The notes under the pieces were generated by a model that saw nothing but the letters and a program-made list of their open reading frames with translations, was not told the origin of the DNA and made no database searches. A stretch of DNA of 64,000 nt from Dipteris shenzhenensis (lineage: Eukaryota; Polypodiophyta; Polypodiopsida; Gleicheniales): NCBI GenBank assembly GCA_047967505.1, contig CM106539.1; one strand, given 5' to 3'. Within the stretch, counting starts at the first letter, position 1, and every line of letters starts with the position of its first letter. Below, piece after piece: positions 1 to 14,504 of the stretch. The translations under genes and the position numbers were made by a program.

Positions 1-3000
1 GCACAAGAAATAACTCTCCGCCCCCCCCTTTCCCGAGGGGGAAAAAGGTGTAAATGCACCAACCTAATTGTACTTCTCATCCTCTTGGTATTTATTTTGT
101 TAGCCTATAGGAGATCGAAAATCTTTTGAAGCTTTGCTAAGCTTATGATTGGGTTTTGATATAGATGAGTAAGTAGCTTTCTTCCCTATTTTTAGTTGTC
201 TTGTGTTCTTTTTATCACTCTCTTTCCTTCTTTCTTTTTCTTCCTTCCTCACTTGTGTGTATGTGGTGCTCATGATGTGCAAGTGCACACGCAATGCTCA
301 CTGTTTATTTTTGTCTTTTAGGGGGAGGGGGGGGACTTTGCTTGTAGCCTATGATTAGGTTTTGATATAGACATAAATGTAGCTTTGTTTATCGCTTTCC
401 CTAAGCCGCTTTCTTCACATCGTGTGGTGCAATGGGCTTATTTTCAGGATTACTTTAAACTGTGTTTTATTTATCTTGTAATCCTCTTTCTCTTTCTCTT
501 CCTCTCTTTCTTTCATGCGATGTGAATACTTATAAGATTGGGTGTGAAATTAAGATGAAGCAAAGGTTTAGATTATATTTCTAGATTTTTGCATTGAGGA
601 TTAGTTCTCTTGGCCGTCTATGTTGTCTTAAACTTTCGATGCATCCTCCCGTACTAGAGGTTGTCCTTAGTTTTCAAGCTTTATTGAAGACTGATAATAG
701 CTAGCAAAAAATTGTTATTTGAGACAAGTAAGAAAGATATAAACAATATTCTATGGCGACACAAACTTCTCTTTTGCGCTTGCTAATGAATTTGCGTTGA
801 GGTACTATATTTTGACCTATTTGACTATATGAATATATGATGTGTCATTTTGTGTGAGCCTAAAGAACGAACTTGTAGTTGACTCTCATTGTATTTCTTG
901 TTGTAAAGCTTAAGAGGTAGACTATATTCTTTATTTGCACTATTGTGTGCGCATGTGCCAGTCGGTTTTGTGAATGTTCATGATTTTTGTGTAACGTGCA
1001 TTTATATATATGATGTTGTATTGTGGCGACTTGAATTATGTTTTATCCTACCATGTGTTATGTTTGTGTTTATGCTTAGCTAGGTTTGAATGCATGTGTA
1101 GAGTTTAAAGTCTCCTTATGGAAGTATTTATAGATCATAAATGTGCGGTTTGTTATTGTATTGTAAATATTTCTAGTAGCAAGAATGTCATCAATTTGAA
1201 GTTTTGTGTGGAATTGAATGTCTCAATCACGAACACTAAGGCATTTGTTGCTATTAAGTAGCTGCTTCTTTAGTGTTTGCAAGAAGTTATGATGTTGAGC
1301 TTCTTTGGGACTATTATTGAAGTTGCCCTCTTTTAATTGGTTTATGTAATCAACCATTTTGCATGCTTTTTTGAAAGATATAGTATCTCAAAAGAAAAAT
1401 AAATAGAAATATTTTACATAAAAAGGGTATGCTTCAATGTTCAATAAATGGAAATACTTGCAATAAAAAGGGATGCTTTAATATTCTATTTGGAATGTGC
1501 GTTGTTTGATGTCGCTTACTCTTGCATGTGTCATTTGTGTCAAATGAAACAATTGGATGTAACGAAACATGGCTACTAGAACTTCATGGTGGTTGCTCAC
1601 CTGTCCTTCAATATGAAAAGAGGAATCCTATTTAGTAAGGTTGTGAATGAGTATTTAATGCATTTTGAAACATGGACAAGAATTGCATACTTGCCTTGAA
1701 AAGTACTTTACATGCACATGTTACTATGAAATGAAAAAAGTCTCTCATTTCTCATATAATTTTTAGACTCTTTGTGCGACTTTCATGATAGAGTTACCTT
1801 ACCTTGTGTATTTTAAGGTTTGCTTTCTTTGATACAAGGCATCCTTAAGCAAAATGTACAAACATTTTGGAGTACAGAGTAGAAAGGAAGTCTGAAACTC
1901 TTCAAATTGAGTGATTTGTAAAGAGAAATTGAAGGGTGTTGTATTGTTGTGTTGTGTTAACGTTGGATAATGCGGTACTTATGCTTTGTAACCAAATGAA
2001 AAATTCCAATGTATGTTCTTCATTAATAAGCCAGCAAATATTGGTCATCTTGTCTTTTTAATGAGTCATCTTTGATAAAATGCCAAAACATATCGTGCAC
2101 TAGCAATGACATGTAATTAAATTTTCTTTTATTGGAGTGAGATTTTTAACCTTTAAAGAAGAAGATGCTTTATATGTTTGGCTCTTTTGTGTTTTGTAAT
2201 GTTGACATTAGATAATGCGGTTTTTAATGCTCTCATTGTATGAAATATTCCAAAATATGTTCTAGTGTTTGTGAATAATTGGTCATTTTGTCATGTGTAT
2301 GTCATTTTGGTTAAATACATAATAGCTCATCTTACTTATAAAATTTTTAACTCTCAACCTCTCACTCTGGAGAGCATGATTTAAAAGTGAATATTTTTAA
2401 ATTTGCTTATGAAGATTATAAGTAGTGGTGGGGATAAGTAACACAAATGGGAGGTGGGAGGGACTATTGTTTTAAAGCTAACAAATTAATTTTAAAGATT
2501 TTGTAGTCTTCTTAGGTTGATTGATCAAAATTTTCCTGGGATGTCCCTTTTGGACTTAGGTTAATTGGTTAAATTTTTTATTTTGGGGGAGGAGTGAAGA
2601 ATGAATCATCAAATTTTCATTAAAAGTTGTATGGGAACATAAATAGCCCTCGCTCATCTTCGTAACAACATTGAATGTAGATAAATTCTCTTTGAATTGA
2701 GTGATGTTTCTAAGCATTAAAAAATTAAAGATGCTTTAAAAGTTTGGTGCTTTGCTATTTATTAGAGAACAATCTCATATAACAATTTACACATGCTTAC
2801 CTTTGGTCTTTAATTTTTAAATATTGGTTATGTTTCCATACAAACATTCGTCTTGTATATGTGGACATCATTTAGAGGGTGAGTTGGTTTCATTTATCTA
2901 AAAATCAATTTTTAGATCATGTCTTCTTCATTGCTTCCTTCTTCCTCTTGTCAAGTATATTGTGGGCTGCCATGAGTTTAAGGAGGTTGTGGCACCTCTT

Positions 3001-5660
3001 GTGAACTAGATTGGTTGAGGAGCTTTGTAAACAAGAAGCACTTGTGTTCACCTGGCCTACTTCTAACAAGTTCGAGTTGCTCACCCATGAATCAAGTAGT
3101 CTCCAACTAGTTGCTTTGTAAGTTGTTCATGAAACCATTTTTAAAACTTATCCTACTTGTTGGAACACATGCAATAAATAGCATATAAAGGTTATAGTTA
3201 GCATAACATTCGTATCCCACAACCACCTATTCAAGTGCCACTCAAATGGGTTTTTCTAATCAATGGGAGGATGTCCTTTTGAATTTAGTTTGATGTTTAA
3301 AATTACTTTGTAATCTCTTGCTTTATAAATTGTTTGGCGATATTGGGAGTGAAACTCTCCTTGGTAATTGAAACATGGACATTGTTGGAAGGTGGCGTTA
3401 GGAAACTTAGTGGGTTTGTTAAAATACATTAGCTCACCAAGAGGTGTTAAGGGTATATCCTTTGATAGAAGTAGTCTTGTTTAGGGTATCAACAAATTGA
3501 TTCTTGATATCCAGTACTAGGGAGGGCTATGCGTGTAGGAAGAACACTACTTGTTATTCCTCCCCTCAAGAGTAAAAGTCACACTCCAAATGTGAGAATG
3601 GGTAGCATTTAGCCACTTAAATTAGATAAAAGGGTTGTGTTTCCTATAGTCTTGTTGCATTGAAGTCTTGATTTTCGTCTAGGCTCCACAACATAGGGAG
3701 GAGGTGGTGTTCAAAATCCAAAGGAGTTAAAGATATTTAAAGAACTATAATTCGTAAGTATCCTTTAGAGATTGCCCTATAAATAAATGTCATAAATAAA
3801 TGTCCTAAATTCCAAGCAAGAGAAGGAACATGCTGTGGTCTTTGAAAAATAGAACCTTATAGCTTGACATAGAAATCCTAAATAACCATTGCTTAGCAAA
3901 TGTAGCATTGCTAGGTTGTTCCAAACTCATTCAAAGAATGATAGAGGCTTAAGAAGGTTTCTATGACGAATGAGCCATACATCCACTCTTGTATTAGCTC
4001 TGCGATGTTTCGTAGAGTTGTTTAAATAAATGATCAAGTCTAAGCGTGTAGAGCTCTTACATGTATATGACATGCAAATTGAATATGTTGCAGAGGGTTA
4101 ATATTGGTGAAGATGAGCACAACAATTGTATTGACTTTTTTTTGTAGGGGGTAGAAATGTTGAACCCATTTTGTCCATAGGTAAGTTTATTGTGAGGATC
4201 TTTTAGCCTTGTCTCATTTACTTAGTTGGGTAAGCCACAAACAACCCATCTTATATGTTGAGCCCTATTACTTAGAAGATTGCATTGTAGATGAATACGT
4301 ATTACTTAGAATGAGGGTCAATTAGGAAGCGATATTGTGGAGTCAAATATGCATGTATGGGGCACTTCATACCTTTGGTCGTTTCTGCAATGTAGGGGTG
4401 ATGCTGGAAAACTTGTGTAGCCTAAATTGTTCGGAGATACCATGAGTACACCTTGTGCTAGTATCTCCTCAAAGGCTAAGAAACCCAATTCCCACACAAT
4501 ATATCACGAGCACTAAGCCTAGTGCACTATGTGAGTGTTGAGGGTATTGATTAGCCCTTTGATACAATGATTGAAATTCCAGCTTGTTATGTGAAAGGTG
4601 TGGACGAGGGGTTGATAACTATAGACGTGATTCAAATGATTTATCCCACATGTCAACCTTTGATAAAATGCTTTATCTATGGTGAGAACCATAAGACTGC
4701 CAACTTTTCACATGGACGAACGTGGAGCTTTCCAATCCTTGTGCAAGGATCGTGGAGCAAGGCATGCTTGCATAGCTTGTCCCTTCAAGAATCAGCAAGG
4801 AGCCAACCTTTTATGATGAGGGTAGAAATTTGTAGTTATAGGACTATGAATGTGACATCTATATTGGCTAATGTGGTAACCACAACTTAGCAAGGTTAAA
4901 ACTACCAATCCTGATGGTGATATATAAATAGCATGATACCAAACCTAAAATGGTGGATTGAGAAATCTCAGACTCTTAAGGACCCACCAATGTCAAAATG
5001 AGAGAAGGCTCTTAGTATAGTCATCTTGACTCCATCTCCATTGCTTAAAACGAAGTGAGCTATGCTATATGTGCTTGCAAGATGCTTGGACAACAATAAG
5101 ATCCACTATCATTAGTACACTCGTTGCATGTCCTTAGGTGAATTGATTAGAAATTGTGAAGGCTAAAGGCATGGGTAGAGGTAATGAATAATGAGACCTT
5201 TGTGAGCTAGAAAACATCCAAAATTGTACTTGAAATTATTACATTGATTGAGAAAGCCAAACCCCTAATGGACTGCCAGGATGTCATAGCAAGTGAGGAA
5301 GATGATGCAAAAATTCTGACCATTTGGAGGAATCATAAAAACTTGCCTACCATAGTAGCAATATAATGGATGGTGGTCCGGAGTTGTAGATCATCTCTTA
5401 TGAGCTCTACAATTGTGGGTGTTACGCCCCAAAAAAAAACCTCCTTTTGTCACTAAGCTAGTTGATTGGACTAAGGTGAGGTGGTTGTGATATAGTTTCT
5501 AAAGCAAGTAAGAGAGAATATGCTACATCCATGGATCCATTCACATGCCAATTCATGGAGTGGTTTTTAGACATATACTATTTAGGCATGGAATAACCAA
5601 TGATATGGACAACATCAGGGCGATACTTTGCATGTTGAGGCTTAGTAATAGAAAGGAAGT
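1..5660. other. AT-rich region without a recognised gene
   Basis: I see no coding region that I can support here. All three frames on both strands are broken at short intervals, and the longest open stretch (4567-4890, plus) has no recognisable motif or coding-like neighbours. The DNA is AT-rich with short G or C runs near the left edge (about 22-45 and 320-335) and pyrimidine-rich patches. It is most likely decayed transposon sequence, but no family could be assigned by eye. Confidence 0.6.
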
Positions 5661-5664
5661 CTAG

Positions 5665-6250
5665 ATCTTAATGGGTTAGGTTAGACATTAAAATAAATTT
5701 ATCTTTCAATATGTTGTGGTGGTGAAGCCATTCTATTGCTTGATTGCAATATTTGTTTGGAGGGTTGAAGAGAGTGAATTTGATTGTGAGCTATTTTAGT
5801 GGAGGTTAGCCTAAACATTAATCTTTCATGCTCCTAATCGGTTTATCATCCTTCATGTTATGTGTATGTATCTATGCCTCCAAATATTCAACATACAATG
5901 TGTCAACATGATGAGGGGAGTCAAAGAAGAGTTAATGTATTTTGCAAGCAAGCAAGTTATCTTAATGGGTTAGGTTAAACATTAAAAAAAAATTATCTTT
6001 CAATATGTTGTGGTGGTGAAGCCATTCTATCGCTTGATTGCAATATTTGTTTGGAGGGTTGAAGAGAGTGAATTTGATTGAGCTATTTTGGTGGAGGTTA
6101 GCCTAAACATTAATCATTCATGCTCCTAATTGGTCTATCATCCTTCATGTTATGTGTATGTATCTATGCCTCCAAATATTCAACATACAATGTGTTAACA
6201 TGATCAAGGGAGTCAAAGAAGAGTTAATGTATTTTGCAAGCAAGCAAGTT
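5665..6250. repeat. 294-bp head-to-tail tandem duplication
   Basis: Two nearly identical copies lie side by side: about 5665-5958 and 5959-6250. Both begin with ATCTTAATGGGTTAGG and end in GCAAGCAAGCAAGTT. They differ at only a handful of bases and small indels, so the duplication is recent compared with the decay of the surrounding sequence. The right copy runs straight into a decayed gypsy integrase fragment, so the unit may itself be part of an old gypsy internal region. Confidence 0.85.
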
Positions 6251-6261
6251 GAAGGATGATA

Positions 6262-6480
6262 TGCTATCATAGTAACCCCATGCAAATTGGGATTGGATTT
6301 TGTAGACCCTATCCACCCAGTGACTAAGGGAACACAAGCATGATATATCATCATGGTAACTGACAATGTGAAATAGCCATAAGGATGGTTGTTGCATGAC
6401 GGATTGCAAATTCGGGTATTGACGAGTGCTTATTAGATTTGGCTTTCCTCTAGAAATAGGATTAGACTAGAATCCACTTT
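6262..6480 (+). pseudogene. Decayed Ty3/gypsy integrase core fragment
   Basis: One plus-strand frame reads GLDFVDPIHPVTKGTQA, then a stop, then YIIMVTDNVK. This corresponds to the start of the integrase catalytic core of Ty3/gypsy elements, the block with the first catalytic aspartate followed by the YIIVATDY-like strand. A few codons further on, FGFPLE fits the FGxPxE block before the second aspartate. Stops and a lost downstream catalytic block show it is dead. It is a short relic with no visible LTRs; assignment rests on motif spacing only. Confidence 0.6.
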
Positions 6481-6499
6481 TTGAGATGGCGATGTTCAT

Positions 6500-7345
6500 G
6501 TTGATGGGAAGCTCTTGGAGAAAGAAACATTTAGGCATTTAGGGAGGTTAAAATTTTATGGCTGGGTTTGTGGGAGGTGGTGATGGTGACTATTGAAGGG
6601 ATGTCTATTGATCTTCTGGTAATTGGGTAGATCTAACAAGTGTTTAATGAGCATCATTAATGGTGTCATTGGTACTTGTTGCTTTTCCTTTTGAAGGTTG
6701 TAGATTTTTCAGACATGCCCATAGCTATACTACTCTTGTAACCATCGTTACATTAGAGTTATAAGGGCAATGACATGTAGATCTCTTGTTGTAGAGAAGA
6801 ATAGTAGGGGCCTGCTAGTGGTTGTTGGTGTTAGCTTTTTATGTCATCTCGAAGGGTCATTATGCATGCATAGTTCTTTGAACATGCCTGTGGCTATTTA
6901 GTTGCTGCTTCCCAGGGTTACATTAAAGACAACAAACTACTACTCTTCTTGTATAGGAAAATAGAAGGGGCCTCAAACATGATCTACTTCATTCAAGAAG
7001 GTGACATTTGAAGGCTTATGTTGTTGCTAAAGTTGCGAATGTGATATCATGTTCTTGAATGGTGCGTGTTATTTTTATTTGGTGCCATTGAACCTCGTCA
7101 TTGTTGGAATGGATGTGTGTATGTGGTCATGCTCATTGCTTCAACGTACCTATCGGTCACTCCTTTAGCTATATTTTCTTGTGTAGTTCTGTCATCATGG
7201 GGAATAACCTCACTTGCTCCCTTATTGTTGACAATCTCTACTTACTCAAATTGTGAAAGAATTGTCAAGGTCTGTGCATATTCATTCATATAGTGAGCAA
7301 AGCAAAGGGTACATTTGGTACCATCTTGGAATCATTGGTAAGGAT

Positions 7346-7377
<32 letters not shown>

Positions 7378-8700
7378 CCTTGCAATTCGAGTAGTGTGTA
7401 CATTGTCGTTAAGGCATTTTAGGTAGACATGAGTACAACCTACTTTCAATGCTTGACTTTACATAGGTAGATCGACTTAAGCAAAGATATACATTGTCTT
7501 TAAGGCAATGACATGAGCAAAGCCTATTGCCAATGCTCGACTTTTCATAGGTAGTTTGATTCTAGCACATCTCCTTAGAGATCATAGCTCAATCTATCTT
7601 TGTCTTTGTGTGCTTCTACTCCTCCTTTGTAGCGTTCACAACCTCCCTCTTAGCATTTTAGTGATAGAAATTTGTGTGTCCCTCCCTCACACCTTATCCA
7701 TGCTAGAGATCAATGCTCAATCTGCTATTTTCTTTTGTGCTTCTATTCCTTTGTAGTTCTCACAACCTCCATCTTAGCATTCTAGGATCATAATTTTGTG
7801 TGTCTCTTTGTCTCACCTTGTCCATGCTTGAGATTGTAGCTTAGTCTATATTTTTTGTGTGTGCTTCTTGTCCTCCTTTGTAGTGCTCACAACCTACACC
7901 GGAGCATTTCAACAACAAAATTTTATGTGTCTCTCTCCATTGGACCTTGTCCACATTCTTAGTTTAATTGCTTACTACATAGTGCCTCATGGATTCATTG
8001 AAAGTATACCATTATGTTTTACCAAGTTCAAGAAAGTACATCACTATCGTTCACTACTATGTATCATTATGTTCTAGCAAATTCGTGAAAGTACACCATC
8101 TTTTACCAAACCCATATCTTGAAATGACAAGAGGACCAAAACATAGTGATGACATTGAATTTCTGTATTGAAAGGAGGAGAGAATGTAAAATTCACAACC
8201 ATTGTTGAGAAGATGGTCAACCTAGACTGTTGAATTCGGTCAATCAGAAACTCCCATGTGTGTGTGTGTGTGCATGTGCACATGAATGTGGGTGGGTGGG
8301 GGAGGCACATGAACCTAAAAAGGCTACTAACTACTTAGAGGTAGTAATAATCCTACTAACTATACCCCATTAGGGATGTCCTAAAGGCCCAATGAGAAAG
8401 GTACCAAAGTTAAGGCTGAATTGACCACATAGTTGATAGTAATCATAGCAATAGACGCGCATTTTAGACACGCTTATAAATATGCAGTAGAGTTTGAAAT
8501 TTTATTGGAGGTTGATAAATGTGCATCATGGCTTGCCAAACATTGCTCATGATTACCAAAGCACCTAATTTAATAAAAATATCAATGCTATGCACGTGTC
8601 ACACACCATTATATGATTTTTGCTAAACGCACATATACAAAAATTAAGTGAGGTGAGGAGAATGAGACAATATATAAAATAGTTTTGCCAATATGTAAGA
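6500..8700. other. Gene-free stretch with dispersed repeats
   Basis: No coding region can be supported. The stretch holds a (GA)n microsatellite at about 7345-7372, a short tandem array at about 7600-7960 and a TG-rich patch near 8256-8290. Short open frames here are AT-rich and show no domain. Confidence 0.55.
7600..7960. repeat. Three diverged ~125-bp tandem units
   Basis: The anchor CTTTGTAG followed by TTCACAACCT or CTCACAACCT recurs at about 7625, 7749 and 7876, spacing 124 and 127 bp. Each is followed by a TTAGCATT-like block, a TGTGTCTC-like block and a CTTGTCCATGC-like block. Units are clearly diverged, so the array is old. Confidence 0.7.
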
Positions 8701-8723
8701 AATTTGAATGATACAATGATGGG

Positions 8724-11700
8724 CTACGGTTCGATCTTATCCTCAACGAGATCAACCTTTGCCAAACTATCTACTTCAATATTCAAACTAATGTGGAGAT
8801 CTATAAATACATTCAACCAACTACTACTTGCGCTACTGTGCTCATCGAAATTAGCATCACCAATGGTAGGCTCGTCCTCATGGGTAATGGCGTGAATATC
8901 TATATCTCCTATCTCATGATCATCCTCCTTCCTCGTATCACGATCATCATCACCTCCATGGCCATGATCATCCTCCATATGCTCCACATTAGTAAATGTA
9001 CTACACATCACTTTGGAACGTGGCATAATAGGTATAACATGCCACCACCTATTATTATCCACCATTGGTTGATAGAAAACCTATTTAAACACAAATACAA
9101 ACATTTTAATTTACTTGCATTGAAGGTATCAAATATATATATGTGAGCATTTTGATATATGTGTAGAGTATCTGTTCACATTGTTGAAGTAGTACTAGTG
9201 TGTCCTTACTTACTTTGTCAAAACTTTGTGGAGTCAATAGTTACAAAGCCAATTGCATGGCGTTTGATTGTTGCATTAGGGCCTCTTTCCACCATGTCCT
9301 TAAACCACTTGACATCCAAAACATATACAAAGAAGCGCTGAAAGTCAAGCTTAATAATATCTTGATTATGCCATAATAATTATCCATGGCTCCATTGACT
9401 CCCTCAAAGCTAGCAATGATGCCGCAATCTCGTGTGTTTCTCTTATCATCAATCTGTTATGTCCGAAAATGCTTACCCTCACACCATTTAGCATTGAAAA
9501 AATTCTATATACCGACCTTTTGTATGCATTCTCTAGCATACTCCCATTCTTCCATTGTGATATGCATCCCCTCGTCTCTCTCTGCTCTCTTGATTTCGTC
9601 AAGTAGCCAATCGACATGAATATCCTTTGGAAGTGCTCTTAGATGCTCAGAGAATGGCACATGAGATCCATGGTGTGTACAAAAGAGGGCTCTTTCTCCT
9701 TGTCTTCTTGCCTTTGCATCCTCATATCTTATCACCCATCTTTTCATCACATCACTATTAAGCATGCAATAGAGGTTTAGATTATTAAGCAACTCCGTGT
9801 CCATTACTTTACTTTGCCCTTTCCCTTGAGGCACAATAGAGGTCATCTTAGGTTTTCTTGATCTCTCCATAATTGTGGAAGAGAGCTATCCACATAGACA
9901 AGAAACTCAGAAATATATACAAGTGACTCTTGTACGAGCCAATCCTCAGCCATCCTACCTTTGGGCCTTGCATTTTGCCTCATGAAACCCTTCATAGTCT
10001 TCATGAAGCGCTCAAGGTAGAACAACTATCGTGCATTTATAGTGCCGTATATAGCAGTCTCATCCACCAAATGCACTATGAGATGTTGTTGGTTTGTGAG
10101 AATAGAACGTAAAAAGGTCTCCTCCACTAAACAAACCACCTCCACTGACATAACTCGAGCATCCTCAAGCGTGGTGGGATCTATTTCCTTTGAGCTCACA
10201 TACCTAGAAAGAAAAAAGTGCACCATATTAGCAATATGAAAGCCTTGCATCAAGCATTGATATGCTTCACATTTTGTATAGTGTGAAGTACCTCACAAGC
10301 TCGCCCATCTTGTAAATACAATCCGTCAAGGTCCTCGGGCGGGTAGAAATAAATTCCACTTGTCCGATCTCGTACAATTCCTGGGCAAAAGTTGCATCGC
10401 AGCAACCTAGACGTCAACGTCAATCTTCCACACTTGTTAGTCACCATCAAAGCTGTGAAGATCATCAAGATCTGAGTTGACAAGTGGAGGATGAAATGCA
10501 GGTCACTATCCCCAGGACCTTGATGCACGGGAAATGAGCCGCGGTTGAAAATTCTGGAAAGGAAAACTGGCTTGCCGCTATCGCTGCCTGCCATTTTCTT
10601 TTCCAAAATTTTCTCTCGCAATCATTTTCCTTAGAGCTTCACGCCCTTCGATGCACAATGAGAAATGCTAGTAGGTAGTATGAACTGAACACATGAGCGA
10701 TGGTTGATTTGTTGCTTCTAGCTCATAAAAAGGAAAAAGAGATTATGCCAAGTCATACTTATTTGGAGCATCTTGTGCTGATCATGAGATTTCAAGTCGT
10801 ATAATTGCTCTACACCTCTTTTCTTGCTTTTGTGAAGGCCCTTTCAAACACCTCATGCATCTAGTGGGAGTATGAATTGTAGTGATAGGCCGCTTCACCG
10901 CCACCATCTCTTTCTTTGATAACGTCCATGGTGCACGGGGTAAAAAGACACGCCCATTTGGTCTCTCTTGTGGCCAAGCTTCATGCATCCTCCTTGTGGT
11001 GTATATATCCTCCCTTGCTTAAGGAATCTTGTGTTCGAATCAAATGATCCCAAATGGTAGATGCCACATTCTTGAAGATATGCATGGGATTAAGCAGGTG
11101 ATTTATCTTGAGGTGGGACCAATATGGTAGCCGATAAAAGATGGAGTATCCAAATAAAAGATGGTACTAGCGTGCAATATTTATTTCCATTCAATATAGC
11201 ATACAATAGCTACGAACTCTTACCGTCTCATGCCATGTGGAGGAGTCGTCATGGAAAGGTCCCAAATTTGCTTCCAATCTCCTGCAGTAGCGAGTGACTA
11301 TGGAGGAACTTCATTCCAAGGCGTGACATATCTAGGATGATCAGGTGGGAGAAATTGATGGTGATTCTCGTAGATGACCTTGTTCAAGTCCTCTGGCTGT
11401 GAAGCAGTTAGCAAAGGACCACAAACAGGACGTGCATGGTAACCCGATGTGGTGAGACCTAAACAATAGATGCAATTGTGTAAGCAAGGTGAGTTCTCAA
11501 TGCCACATCAATTGCCTTCTCATAATTAAAAGTTCAATGCTTACCTGAACACTCACCATAGCCTGGGAAGTCATGCATCGTCCACATCAACATTGCCTTG
11601 CAGATGAAGTCTCATGATGAGGGAGGCCTACTCATGTCATCCACCTCGATACCTCTCCAAAGTATCTCCAGCTCATCAATCAAAGGCTCCAGATAAACAT

Positions 11701-12300
11701 CCACGTTTTTGACTTTATGTTTCCCTAGAATTAGAAGGGATAACATAACATGTCAAGTTTACTAACTCAAGGGAGGCACGTAGAACAAAGAATATGCACC
11801 CCTCAAATATTGATGTCGATGCTTCAGTAAAAAGATAGTCTTGCTCCATGCTATCATCCCTCCCTTAGGACTCATGGGCAAATAAATCTTGCACCATATC
11901 ATCAAACACCTCCTCCTCCATGGCCTCATGAGGTAATGGTGGAGGGCTACTATCACCATCACCACTCCATGCATCCATAACGGTCACCCCTCAAGATCCC
12001 ACCTCATATCGTCGACGCTTCGCCTCCTCACATAGGGCAACATATGCGGGTGTGGCACTACATCCTTTATTAAATAGAAAAGGAGCATATATCAAACACT
12101 TGAACACCCATAGGTATCTCAATCAACCTCAATGTTTTAACACTTACCATGGATACGGTCGCATCCCATTCTCCATACTTTGAGATGTGACCGAGTGTAA
12201 TTCTATGTGTATAATACATGTTCCCTCAACATCGATCGCACATACATTTGATTTTTTGCTCCAACCACATTTCTCGATTGTGGAGATGGAGGGATTCATC
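8724..12300 (-). pseudogene. CACTA (En/Spm) transposase, broken
   Basis: Reading the minus strand from about 12300 down, successive blocks match the plant CACTA transposase. At about 11735-11540 are YLEPLIDELEILWRG and, after a stop, MWTMHDFPGYGECSG. A block near 11470-11300 contains CGPLLTASQPEDL. A PRAPWTLSKKE block lies at 10988-10782. A DUF4218-like region at 10253-9843 contains LIVHLVDETAIYG and YLERFMKTMKGFMRQNARP. A C-terminal block near 9870-9366 contains RALFCTHHGS, followed by an acidic tail (9065-8724) with NNRWWHVIP. The order is the family order. The frame is broken by stops and frameshifts roughly every 200-600 bp, so it is a pseudogene; some breaks could be introns. Terminal CACTA inverted repeats were not found. 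The transposase would bind element ends and catalyse cut-and-paste transposition. Confidence 0.85.
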
Positions 12301-14464
12301 TTCAGTGGAGGTGCTTGTTTAAGATGAAGACATCTTATAAATAATCACAACTCAAAGTGTTAGTCCATAATATTAGTCAAGCTCTTGAAATTTTAACATC
12401 ATGGAGAAGATATGAGCATTATCAATCCATAAACTAAGGATTGAGCCGCACGCAATATAGGTTAAGTAACACACAGTGGATTTCAAACCTAACTTACCTA
12501 GCCCTCTGGATTGATTATGTCCTCAATAACTACGATGTTCTTAACAAATGTTTTTGAATCAAGAGAGAAGGCCTATAGTTATCTCTTGCTTAAAAATTGT
12601 GATGATGCTCGAGGGATGTTATACCCCAATGCTTATCAACTATTCAGTCTACTATGAAAATGGAAGGTTGTGTTTTTTAAAACTTATGAGAGGATTCCAA
12701 TGCTTGTCCCTTTTTCAAAGATGATGTTGATTAGGGCTAAAAATGCTTTTTCTTCCTTTAAATGAATATAAAGACAACCCTTTAGATCTACTAGTCCTTT
12801 TCAACCAAAAGCATATGCATTGAAGTCATAACTCCTTAGTCATTGCCATGTTTCATTGCCATATTTTACCAAACTCATGTACTGAAATCATGAGCGAAGG
12901 TGACTATCAGGATTGTATTTGTGTTGAAATCATGAGAACTCTAGCACTCCCCAGCATCATCACATATCTTGACATTCCTATATTTAAGTACATTCATGCA
13001 CGTACACCATTCGGTTGTACCGAAGTCATGAAAATTAGCTCCAATGTCTCTTTGTTTGCATTCATGTATAAAAAGGTCAAGTAGTGATTAAAAACGATTT
13101 CTTTATAAAAAGGTGAAATAAAGACACCTCTTCACTCCATCGGTTGTTTCATTAGAAAACACAAATTACCACGTTTTGAATGATAGTTGATTTTCAAAAG
13201 TTGGAGCAAGGAAAAACACATTAAAGTATGGAGTGTTTGATGAATGAACTGTATTTTCATGAGTAGGAAGCCGTGTTTGAAAATGAAGTAGGTTGGGGGT
13301 TTGACGTGATGTGTTTATAAGGTCCATGGAGGGCATTGAGGTAGCTATGGCATCCAAATGTTGGATGTTGGGTAGAGAATTGAGTAGACATTTTTTTATT
13401 TTTAAACCTTAAAGGTTGATTGGAGTTGCTATCACTCATTTCCACCGACCATTTGTTGTTGAAGGTCGTTCAATCTGCCTCACCTAGGAATGTTGATCAA
13501 ACATTATAACTGTTTTTGGAGTGACATGTGTGTAGCAATGTATGAGGCAAGCCCTCTGCACGAAAGCCAATATGTAGTACATTTTTTTATTGATTACAAT
13601 TGCAAAAACCGTTAGGATGTTGCATAGTGAGAATTGTAAAAGATTGTGTAGATGACACATTCTCGAGAGAGGGAGGGACCAATTAAATTTGAGGGAGGCA
13701 ACTTCAATATAACAATTGGGGGTAAGGATGAAGAATCTAGGGTGAAACAATTTCCTAGGTTAAAATTCTTATTTTTATTATATTAGTTTGAGAGCCAAAA
13801 GCTAAGCCAAGTGGTATGGCAATCAAACTTGTAGATTTGAAAATTTCACTGGAAATTGGTTGGTGATGTAACGAAAAGTCTAAATTTCTAACCGACTGGT
13901 TTCGTATTGATCGATAATTTGACCAACTAATTTAAGATTTTAATTAAGTTGCGGGTGTGCCTTGACTTGGCCTCTAATGTGGATCATAACAGCGGTAATA
14001 CAGAAAGGAGAAGAGCGCATTAGCGTGGGGAGCTTCAACCCCTTGCCAAAGCCCTGCTTGCATGCCCTTCTTGCAGACATTGCCCTGTGTTGCCAAGGGA
14101 AAGGGTGCTTCTCAGACTAGGTGGTTCTTCTCAGTTCCACTCAGTTTAAATTTTTTTAATAAAAATCTTGTATCGGGTACTATGTGCTCACGGAGACACA
14201 CACACACACACGCACACACACACACGTGTAGAGCCCATGCCTTCTCGGCATGGGCAAGCACTGGGCAGTGTGTGTATCGGGGGCGAAGTTGTGTGCCGAA
14301 AAACGTGATAAGGCGACCAGCTAATTTGAAATGTTAATTGGGAGGAATGTGCTAACGAGGGATGTAAGTTGAAATGTTAACTGGGACGAATATGCTAACT
14401 AGGTGTGTTCCCAAACAGTAGGAGGTAAGAATTCAAAATTCAAATTTCAAACTGTCTTGTGTCG

Positions 14465-14504
<40 letters not shown>

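Noticed and set aside
4567-4890. 107-codon plus-strand frame
   Set aside because: No recognisable motif, no neighbours in frame, surrounded by decayed DNA; length is within chance expectation for a window this size.
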